A stretch of 23,712 nucleotides of DNA from Zygnema cylindricum (taxonomy: Eukaryota; Streptophyta; Zygnematophyceae; Zygnematales; Zygnemataceae). Under the pieces are notes generated by a model. It worked only from the letters and a program-made list of their open reading frames with translations, was not told the DNA's origin and searched no databases. Below are positions 16,155 to 23,712 of the stretch, piece by piece. The stretch is from positions 80,001-103,712 of the forward strand of contig JBBHKE010000130.1 in NCBI GenBank assembly GCA_037447655.1, written 5' to 3'. Positions within the stretch are counted from its first letter, which is position 1. The number at the start of each line of letters is the position of its first letter. Made by a program: the position numbers and the translations under genes.

Positions 16155-17471
16155 CTACAACCCCAACCCCAACCCAATTAAAAATCTACAAAAAGCAACC
16201 CCGTAAGTCCCCCCAACCCGGGGGAGCACGTTGAGGGAAGTCCGTAACACGGCAACGATCCATAACAACGATAGCCGACCAGAGGAGAATAGAAGCCTGC
16301 ACTCGCTGTAAAGCCACATATAAGCGTTGACGATAAAAAGAAGGACCGAAGGAAGAGGGCTCCCAGGTCCTCGACGCTCGAAAGCACGTCGAGCGCAAGT
16401 ACGGAGAAACTCGTCGATTGCAACACCCAAACAACCAAAGATCTCGACTGCCATCGGAATAAAGTCATCCATAAGGTCCTGGTGAGCATAATCACGCTCC
16501 TTCGACTTAGCGGCATCACGAGGTGCCACCCCAACATGTCGAGCCGCCTGACCAACAACCGTAACCGAAGTAGGGTTTGCCAGGAAAAGCTGCTTGTCAA
16601 AGAATAGAAAGCCCTCACAAAGGGGAATAATTGGACAATCGGAGATGGAGCCGCCATAAGCTCTGAAAAAGTCACGTTCCGATCCACCGTATTGAATGCA
16701 TTGGAAACGTTGACCTGAAGGACCAACCAATCCGGATGTACATTCAACAAAGCCCGAATCCCGTGGACCACAGCCTCACAACCTCCTCTCGTGGCCACTC
16801 CAAACAGATGAGGAGAGAAATATTCATGGAAAGATGGTTGGAGCTGGAGACATATCGCACGAGCCACCAATCTGTATAAAACCTCTCCCACGGGAATAAG
16901 GCGGATTCCTCCATTAGGTTTGGTGACTGCCACAAGGTGGGACGCCGTGAGAAGATCACAAATCCGAGGGGGCACATCCCCACTAGCTATAAAAGAACAG
17001 ATCGTACCCTCAAGCACCCGATTCTAGGGGCAAAACATCGCGAAACAACTCATACACTGTGCCCGAAGGGCCCCTTGCTACAAGGTGAGGAGAAGAGCCA
17101 AGGGCCTTAATGAAAACCTCCCGATCTAAAGTAAAACTCTCAAAAGGCTCAAAGGTGTGGATGGAAGGGGGTAAAGGGGAAGGTGTAGGAGGGTGGAGAG
17201 CTCGAAAGACCTCAATACTGGAAGTAGATCAGGGGGCAGGGGTGAATGGCTGTAGGGCCCAAATTGCTCGAGAAAGCTCACCAACACAACCTAAGTGAAT
17301 TGCTCGATGATAGGAGGTTGGGACATCCGATGGCTTAGGTGGGCGGCGTGGTATGAAAGAGGTGCTTAATACCCGATCCTCATGTTCGTCGGGGAGGGCC
17401 TTCCACTCACCACGAAGGAATCGGCGACAACGCGCCATAGTTTCTCTAGCCCCACTGCCCCCCCCCCCCAC
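16155..17471 (-). pseudogene. degenerate non-LTR retrotransposon reverse transcriptase
   Basis: Three reading-frame pieces on the minus strand join into one RT-like protein. Piece one (17471-17229) has RRFLRGEWKAL and GELSRAIWAL, then stops. After that stop the frame continues with LDREVFIKALGSSP and GPSGTVYELFRDVL, but shifts near 17025. Piece two (from 17017) has VAVTKPNGGIRLIPVGEVLY and FGVATRGGCEAVVHGIRALL, then motif A reading LQVNVSNAFNTVDR. The usual catalytic Asp is Asn there (codon 16709-16711). The frame shifts again near 16600. The QGDPLGG-type and ADD motifs are absent, and the sequence passes to a C-terminal part (IPMAVEIFGCLGVAIDEFL). A T-rich tail follows at lower coordinates. 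It is inactive. Confidence 0.8.
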
Positions 17472-17550
17472 GGGAGGTGGGGGAGGGAGAAAGGAAAAGG
17501 AAGGGCTGTGGTTTCGCCAATGTGCGTGCGATTGGCAGCGGCCGCATGCC

Positions 17551-17748
17551 AGATCCGGAGGTACATGGCTACGGGGAGTAGATGGTGTCGTGTAGCGAAG
17601 GAGGAAAAGACGACATAGAGTAGATCCGAAGGTACATGGTTACGGGGAGTAGATGTTGTCGTGTAGCGAATGAGGAAAAGACAACATAGAGTAGATCCCG
17701 AGGTACATGGTTACGGGGAGTAGATGTTGTCGCGTAGCGAAGGAGAAA
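17551..17748. repeat. 71-bp tandem repeat, ~2.8 copies
   Basis: AGATCCGGAGGTACATGG (17551), AGATCCGAAGGTACATGG (17622) and AGATCCCGAGGTACATGG (17693) begin successive units of exactly 71 bp. Each continues TACGGGGAGTAGATG and GTGTAGCGAA. It lies upstream (in its own sense) of the dead RT and may be part of that element's 5' region. The third copy stops in GGAGAAAATAAAATT. Confidence 0.85.
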
Positions 17749-18465
17749 ATAAAATTAGTACTGATGAGCTCAACCGCTACACATCAGATGTCACAATCTG
17801 CTACCCGAATCCGTAGAAGATTCGTACACGCCCGTCCGCGTCCAATACGGAACGGTTTCGGGTGCCAAATTTTGCGGGCCAGCTGGAATAGCTGGGTGAT
17901 TAAGAAAAAAAAAGAAAAAAAAATAGGGTACGGCGAGATTGGGTTACCCGATTGCGACCTTTGACCACTACGTGTCGACTAAAAACTAAAGCAATGTAAA
18001 GAAGAGAAATTTTGAAATTTCGAAGTGCGTCAGTGATACCGATGTACATCGGTAATACTCGTCCGATATATCAAAAGCGATGCGATGCGCTGTGTCGAGC
18101 CGATACCAAAGTGAGAATCCCAATCCGATGTACATCAAGATCATCGCGATACGTACGGATGACGCTTACCCTAATAGCTTCATTCCTGAAGGCAAATAGA
18201 GAGGAGGAGATGGGGGGAGGAGGGAGGAGGGAGGGAGGGAGGGAGGGGAAGAGAGGGTGTGGGAAGAGTTATCCTTTTTTTTTTGGAGTTAATCATATAA
18301 TTCGTTGTAACTTTCTGACATGCTGTCTTTTTTTTCATGCATCATTTTCTGGCAGTTAATGTGTATATAGTTCGTCGTTGTTTTCTGACATTTTGTGTTC
18401 TTTGGAGGTTCTCTTCTTCGGTAAATGGGAAACCACTCATTATTGTTTTCGTTTCCTTCCGACAG
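17749..18465. other. unassigned DNA upstream of the first visible myosin exon
   Basis: It contains a CpG-rich stretch (17815-17900), a perfect 14-bp palindrome CCGATGTACATCGG (18039-18052) with a half-copy CCGATGTACATC near 18126, and a purine tract of G/A-rich repeats (18198-18262). The part just before 18466 is presumably intron, with the acceptor CTTCCGACAG. I found no upstream myosin exon here. Confidence 0.4.
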
Positions 18466-18622
18466 GGCGTTGATTAACTATAAATTGAGTCAGTCTATTC
18501 TCATTAGTGGAGAATCTGGAGCAGGAAAAACAGAAACGACAAAACTTGTAATGGAATATTTGGCCTCTGTTGGAGGGAGAGCGAGAACTAGTGGAAGAAG
18601 CGTCGAGTCACAAGTACTAGAG
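18466..18622 (+). CDS. myosin exon with P-loop
   Basis: The acceptor TTCCGACAG precedes G, which completes a codon (phase 2, giving Arg if the previous exon ends in AG). It encodes [20 protein letters not shown] and onward to SQVLE. The donor GAG|GTAATC is in phase 0. Confidence 0.93.
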
Positions 18623-21600
18623 GTAATCACCATGCCTTACGTCTTTCCTACGTGTCAAATTTACTGTCACAAATTCGTATTTTTTTTTGCCTTTACGATT
18701 TATCTAGATGCTTAAGTCACAGTAAAAAAATCTGCTTTTTTGTTTTGTTATAAATGTGTCCATCGTGTAGATGCCGGAGTCGTCTTGCATTAAAACGACT
18801 GCAGAAGACACGTTCGTTAAATTCTATTGAAAGGCACACTTTTTGTGTTATACTCTCTCCACAAGATCTCTCTCCTCTCTCTCTCTCTCCCTTTTTCTCT
18901 CTTTCTCTCTCTCTGTCTCGCTCTCTCTCTCAATATATATATATATTTATATGTCTTTATGTGTTGTATTTTCTCTCCACAAGCTCTTAGTAATAATGAT
19001 TTTCGTGTCTCAATTGCAGTCGAATCCCCTTCTAGAGGCATTTGGGAATGCGAAAACTATCCGGAATAACAATTCAAGGTAAGACTCTCTGTGCCAAACA
19101 AATTGGAAGACTGTCACAATTTTCTATTCTCTATAATTGGGTATTCAATGACATCGCAAAGTCTCTATGGTCATAGGAAACTAAACACTCGAGTTTTTTT
19201 ATCTTAAACTCTCGATTGCTTGATGATTTCCATTGTGAAAGCTCGATTGATTTCGATCGTAAAAGCTTGATTGATTTCGATTATAAAAGCTTGATGGATT
19301 TGTATTGTAAAAGGTCAATTGGTTAAGCGATTGATTGATTTTATCCGAAAAGCCCGATTGATTAAGCACTCGATTGATTTTGTCGTAAAAGCTGGATTGA
19401 TTAATACTCGATCGATTTTATTTTAAAGGCTCCTTTGATTATACTCTCGGTTGATTGCTTTTTTTTCAAGATTTCGTACTTTATCCAGTTGTGTCACAAT
19501 CATGTTTAACATGGCCATTAATTTACCTTTTTTTGAAAAATATATCCTCTTTCTTATTTCCGGTTATTGTATCTCTTCACAACTTTTGTTTAGTTAGAGA
19601 ATTCACCCAATTTACTGACCTCGAAAACTGGCCAATTATTATTATTAAATATGATTATTTACTCATATATATGAGCAATTATTCTGATGATTCGACTTCA
19701 GTAATCAACAAATAAGAGGGCTCCAACATGATATATAGTGGAGTTTATGAACCTTAATAAAAGCACCTTTCGCAATATATCCACACTTACTTAAAAAGGT
19801 TTATAATTTCGGAAATACATTACTTTAACCTAGTTTACAGTATTTTTCGGGTTTTAATGAATAAATATATGGACCTTTTGTTAAATGATAAAGACAGTGA
19901 AGTTTGTGAATCACTAAATTGACAACACCTGTTAATAGTATCAAAAATCGTAGATGATTATTTTAACAAATTGATTTTTCTGAGGGGGAGAAATTGGGAG
20001 GGGGAGAGAGAGATGGATAGGGGGAGGGAGGGGGGGAGAGAGGGAGAGGAATTTGGAGGGATGTGGTGAGAAAGGGAGAGCAAGGGAGGTGGAGGGGAGA
20101 GAAGAGGGGAGAGGTGGAGGGAAAGAGAGGAATTTTGGGTAATTTTGCAAGGAAGATTGTTTGTTGTTAGTAAGGAGGTGTCATTTGATAGGGAAGTTGT
20201 ATTCTATTTTGTATTGGTTATTTTTAGCTTTGCTTGCATTATTAGAAAAGTGATGTTGGAAAAAACAGCTCATAATGTGAAATGGTACTAATCCAAAAAT
20301 TCGTGAAGATGTATCTTAGTTAAAGCCGGAAAAATATCTGAATATATGACGAGGCATGAAAATGCGAGAATGAAGTCCTTTGTCATGGTGTTTAGTTTTT
20401 TTGGATAAGGATCCAAGTAGTAACTGACCGTGTTTCTCGGGAAAAGTATAGTACATTTTTGCAAAAGTTCTACTTCTTTAGAAAAAGGTCTTTTTGGCCT
20501 AAACAATTTATACAATTGGACATTAGTGCATCTCACTCCTCGCTTCTATGGATTTTCTTTTTTTTAATATGCAAAATCATGTAAAAACGGGGACGTGAGA
20601 TGCAGACGAAGAATTTTGGAAAGCATATTAAAAACATCTTAACCCTTGGTGTTTTTTTATGCATTCAAAGCTTTTGTCCTATACATTCCGCACCTATTTT
20701 TTGAGAATGCAAATGTGTGCGACAGACAGACAATATCATTCCAATAGATGAATTGCTACATATTAATTGATATTTTAACCATCCAGTTTTTTACAAAATG
20801 TTAAGTAGAGGAAAAGTAAGAGCATGTAGCTAATAACGTTAAACATTTCTAGGCAGTTAATGGCGTTTCACTTTATATTCAATTTCTGGATTTTTTTTTT
20901 TTAATTTATCGTTTTTGAGGCAAGGGATTGAAAGGTATCGGTCATACCTTTAGTTTGTTCGATTTTCTTTTTGAGACAAGCCATTGAAAGGAATTGGTTA
21001 TACCTTTACATCATGGTGTCACGATCAAAAATCCTCGAAAAGTACTTTTTTGACTGCTCGAAAAATGTTTTGACAGTCATGATTACGGGTATGTTTTGTT
21101 CTTTCTAAACTTTTGAGGGCTCATAACAGTTCATAATATTTTCCAAACACAGGCAAATGCTTGAAGGAATCTATAGCAATTAATCTATAGCAATGACCTT
21201 GTCTGTTGCTAATATGAAACCGCTAAAAGAAAACCGGTGGTCATTGAATTTACTGAAAAGAGAGGCAAATGGATTTTTTTTTTTTTTATCAATAACTGTC
21301 CTTGCGATTATCTGTAAATCTTGATGATGGTTCTCATTGATCCTTCTCCCTTTCAATAACTTTTTTGGGAAAACTTTTGTGGGATAAACAGTCGATTTGG
21401 GAAATACATTAAGATCCAGTTTAATAAATGGGGGAGAGTATCGGGTGCCTCAATCAAATCTTACCTTCTTGAGAGATCTCGAGTTGTCAATATATCAGAT
21501 CCTGAGAGGAATTACCATTGTTTTTACCAACTTTGTTATGGAGCTTCTCCCGAGGTTTGAAAATTTTGCCTTTCCTCCACCTCTTTTGATGTGATTCTCT

Positions 21601-22238
21601 CTCTCTTTTGTTATGGACTGATATTTGGTATAAACATTAATGGATATTATATTTGATAATACACCTTCTATTGTTATTAACGTTATTTTTTGTTTCAAAT
21701 CAACTTTTTCCAAGTGAATATTTCATTTTGGAGAAAGATATAAAAATAAGAAAGTTTGTTTCAAATCAAGTTGTTTAAGTGAACATTTCATTCAGAGAAA
21801 GGTATAAAAGTAAGAAAAAAAGAAAGAAAGAATCTTACTCTTTTGTGCCAACTGTTGGATTATCTATCGGACAAGTGTGAATAGAGAAAAATGAGTTTGA
21901 AGGGCAAAAAAAAAATATCATTGCTAATAGCAATACATGGTATATTATATCTGTTTTTTTTGTGCCTTTTTGACCCAAAAAAGTATTAATTTACTTTAAA
22001 AAAATTATAATTAAACAGCAAACCTCCTCGTCACCCAGCACTAAATTACACTGCCCATCCCTTGTTATAATAATACCAATTCAGTCACGACTTTTTTTGG
22101 CCGAAAATTAGAAAATAAGGGAGTGGACTACAATCGGCCATGTTACTATGCATTAATTTAGTACTATTGGTACTATTTTCTCTTTATTCCTTTACACCAT
22201 TAGCAATCTATGGTGCACATAGTTGTCCAATTTCTCTC

Positions 22239-22295
<57 letters not shown>

Positions 22296-23524
22296 CTCTC
22301 TCTCTCGTGACATCACCATTGGAAGGTAAGCAGTCGATTGGTAAAAAAGTTCCTTTTCCATTGGTTGCTGCTCGAAAAAAAATCGACTATTTGAGCATAA
22401 AAGTTAAAACACTCATTTGAGTGCTTAAGTTGTTCAAACACTAATTGCGATTTGCACTGTAGTTCTTTTGATTTTAATTTAAACATTACTGCTTGTATTT
22501 TTTGTACTCTAATACCGTTAACAAGTTAAATTAAGTTTTCAATTTTGTAACACTATTTTTTGGTATACAGCTGCTATTATATTAGCTTTTGATTTGAACT
22601 AAACATATCAATGTTAAATAGACATACAATATCATATGTTAAATAGACATACGATATCATATTTGAAATAGACATATCAATCATAAATCTATGTTAAATC
22701 ATAAATTTATAAAATAATCATAATCTATGGTAAATCATAAATCTATGTTAAATTTAACCGCTAAATGGACTTAGTTTAGAATTAGAGTTTTTTAGAATTA
22801 GAGTCGCCTATGCTTATAGTGATGATCTTTTGCGGCATCTGTTTTTTTGATATTTTTACCTTTTTTATGTGAATAGTAACTGGACCCATTATTTTTTATA
22901 TGTCAGTAATAACTGTATTTTTATATGTACTCGTTACTTTATATCTGTGAATATTATTTGGACCCATTGCTTTTTATGTGTGAATAATAACCGGATAAAC
23001 TGGATCCTTTTCTTCCACCCATTATTTTTTGAGTGAATAAGAACCGAACTTGTTATATTTTATATCGAAAAGAATCGGACCCATTAATTTGTTTATCTTA
23101 ATAATAACTCGATAAAATTAACCCATTTCTTTCACCCATTTTTTTTTTCTATAAATAAGAACTGGAATTTTTATTATGTCCAAAAGAACCGGACACATTA
23201 TTTTTTATATCTTAACAATAACTGGATGAACTGGACCCATTTTTTTCACTGGAGGTGGAGATTTAGGACCCATTACTCTTTATATAAATAAGAACCGGAC
23301 TCATTATCTTTTAATTTGAAAAGAACTGGACCCATTATTTTTTGTACCCATTTTTTTTACAGGAGGTGGAGATTTATAAACTTCCTCCTCAAAAAGATAG
23401 AGCTAAAAGTTTTAAATATTTGAATCAAAGCAGCTGTTATGAACTGGATGGAGTTTGTAATTCGGAGGAATTTTGTCATACAAAAAGGGCAATGGATATA
23501 ATAGGAATTTCCAAACAGGAACAG
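18466..23524 (+). CDS. class XI-like myosin heavy chain, partial motor domain, four exons
   Basis: Exons are 18466-18622, 19020-19078, 21392-21554 and 23363-23524, all GT-AG and in compatible phase. Together they encode about 180 contiguous residues of a myosin motor. Visible features in order: the P-loop [12 protein letters not shown] (18509-18544), loop 1 ([14 protein letters not shown]), [21 protein letters not shown] (switch I spans the exon 2/3 junction), [27 protein letters not shown], and [13 protein letters not shown] with [18 protein letters not shown] and the [11 protein letters not shown] form suit plant class XI better than class VIII. Class XI myosins hydrolyse ATP to move organelles along actin. 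The part N-terminal to the P-loop exon (about 150 residues) was not found, and the rest of the motor, IQ motifs, coiled coil and tail lie beyond the right edge. No frameshift or stop is seen. Confidence 0.9.
18866..18946. repeat. TC-rich then AT microsatellite in a myosin intron
   Basis: A CT/TC run (18866-18931) is followed by ATATATATATAT. TCTCTCCACAAG occurs on both sides (about 18853 and 18972). Confidence 0.85.
19020..19078 (+). CDS. myosin exon, start of switch I
   Basis: The acceptor CAATTGCAG is followed by [19 protein letters not shown] and the first two bases of the next Ser. The donor CAAG|GTAAGA is in phase 2. At 59 nt it is too short to stand out by length, but the sequence is nearly diagnostic of myosin. 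Confidence 0.93.
19195..19455. repeat. degenerate ~30-40-bp tandem repeat in a myosin intron
   Basis: Recurring (C/T)TCGATTGATTT(C/T) is followed by GTAAAAGCT-type blocks, about seven units. Confidence 0.75.
19456..21391 (+). other. remainder of the 2.3-kb myosin intron
   Basis: It is AT-rich and non-coding, with a purine-rich low-complexity tract at about 19981-20132 (GGGAGAGAG-type). GGTATCGGTCATACCTTTA and a close copy, GGAATTGGTTATACCTTTA, appear about 58 bp apart (about 20935 and 20992). No exon is needed or recognised here. Confidence 0.5.
21392..21554 (+). CDS. myosin exon, switch I to ERNYHCFY segment
   Basis: The acceptor GATAAACAG is followed by T, completing Ser. It then reads [20 protein letters not shown] and on to [16 protein letters not shown], 54 whole codons. 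The donor GAG|GTTTGA is in phase 0. The correct frame is not the longest open frame at this position. Confidence 0.93.
21834..21943. mobile_element. A-family fragment, copy A5 (right half)
   Basis: ATCGGACAAGTGTGAATAGA followed by GAAAAATGAG, a run of A and GCTAATAGCAATACATGGT matches the right half of A elements (TCCGACAAGTGTGTACGGAG, GAAAAGATG, CTAATAGC, GGTGT) with decay. The left half is missing. It lies in the myosin intron 21555-23362. Confidence 0.55.
22100..22215 (-). mobile_element. D-family fragment, inverted copy D3
   Basis: GGAGTGGACTACAATCGGCC is the reverse complement of the D core at 13530-13560. ACACCATTAGCAATCTATGG (22195-22214) looks like a decayed terminus. Confidence 0.4.
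22234..22306. repeat. CT dinucleotide microsatellite with a short GT insert
   Basis: This is (CT)n with GTGTGTGTGT near 22285-22294. The open frame over it is low complexity. Confidence 0.95.
22595..22755. repeat. AT-rich short tandem repeats in a myosin intron
   Basis: TTAAATAGACATAC(A/G)ATATCAT units and TAAATCATAAATCTATG(T/G)T units are repeated several times. Confidence 0.7.
22865..23362 (+). repeat. degenerate minisatellite ending at a myosin 3' splice site
   Basis: Units of the type ACTGGACCCATTATTTTTTA followed by TAATAAC or AATAAGAAC(C/T)GGA recur about eight times. A copy of the exon's start, GGAGGTGGAGATTTA, sits at 23251-23265, 111 bp before the real one (23362-23376). The upstream copy has CACTG in place of ACAG, so it cannot act as an acceptor. 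Confidence 0.8.
23363..23524 (+). CDS. myosin exon, YLNQS segment
   Basis: The acceptor TTTTTTTTACAG is followed by [17 protein letters not shown], then [14 protein letters not shown] and [13 protein letters not shown], 54 codons, and the donor CAG|GTGAGA in phase 0. Relative to the common KYKLG(D/H)P(R/K)xFHYLNQS pattern, there are about three extra residues in the PPQKDRA segment. Confidence 0.93.
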
Positions 23525-23539
23525 GTGAGAAAAACATAT

Positions 23540-23712
23540 TACTCCTTCCCTCGCTTCTTCCCTCCCCTCCCCTCTCCTGTCCTCTCTTCTCTTCTAACCT
23601 CTCCTCTCCTCTCCTCTCCTCTCCTCTCCTCTCTCCACTCCACCCCACTCCACTCCACTCCACTACTCTCCTCTCCATGTCTCTCCTCTCCTCTTCTCCT
23701 CTCCTCTCCTCT
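23540..23712. repeat. pyrimidine-rich TCCTC/CTCCA low-complexity tract
   Basis: Repeats of CTCTC, CTCCT and CCACT run to the window edge in the intron after the last visible exon. Minus-strand frames over it are low complexity and not genes. Confidence 0.9.

Noticed and set aside
21397-21594. 65-codon frame MGNTLRSS...
   Set aside because: It is in a different phase from the myosin exon at 21392-21554, which matches conserved motor sequence.
23412-23678. 88-codon minus-strand frame rich in Arg, Glu and Gly
   Set aside because: It is low-complexity translation of the TCCTC pyrimidine tract.
1-23712. A defence locus, CRISPR array or gene cluster
   Set aside because: The direct repeats here are tandem or intronic minisatellites without unique spacers of constant length, and the two genes have unrelated roles.

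Overview
This window looks like nuclear DNA from a green plant lineage. It holds two spliced plus-strand genes. One encodes a plastid CPP1-type J-like membrane protein (284 aa). The other is an internal part of a class XI-like myosin motor domain, and its last visible exon sits near the right edge. Long introns, GT-AG junctions, a plastid transit-like N-terminus and dense non-autonomous DNA transposons point to a streptophyte. A charophyte alga or an early-diverging land plant is my best guess, but the species cannot be fixed from sequence alone. I see no prokaryote-style operon, CRISPR array, rRNA or convincing tRNA.

Layout. Bases 1-7190 are almost entirely transposon-derived. They hold two families of ~219-bp elements (called A and B here) that share terminal inverted repeats, a long inverted duplication (1213-2752), two copies of a third family (C), and two elements with Harbinger-like ends (E1, E2) flanked by TAA. 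B elements stand end to end from 5979 to 6623. Bases 7339-12567 are the CPP1 gene, with a compact promoter directly after an A element. It has six exons: 7470-7636, 9892-9980, 10221-10426, 10758-10922, 12076-12152 and 12417-12567. All phases fit and the total is 855 nt including the stop. Its introns hold an A element, D-family fragments, a ~100-bp tandem duplication and a ~15-unit minisatellite. Bases 12568-18465 are intergenic or unassigned, with another A element, microsatellites, a 17-bp-type array, a dead non-LTR reverse transcriptase on the minus strand (16155-17471) and a 71-bp tandem repeat. Bases 18466-23524 carry four myosin exons (18466-18622, 19020-19078, 21392-21554, 23363-23524) in compatible phase. 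The 5' end of this gene was not found and the 3' end lies beyond the window.

The two genes have no evident functional link. CPP1-type proteins act in plastid membranes in chlorophyll synthesis; class XI myosins drive actin-based organelle transport. The most interesting signals are repeat biology. Two element families share ends and length but not interiors, elements sit in tandem as if becoming a satellite, and in three different introns tandem repeats run up to and copy the 3' splice-site region. I found no convincing new multi-gene system.
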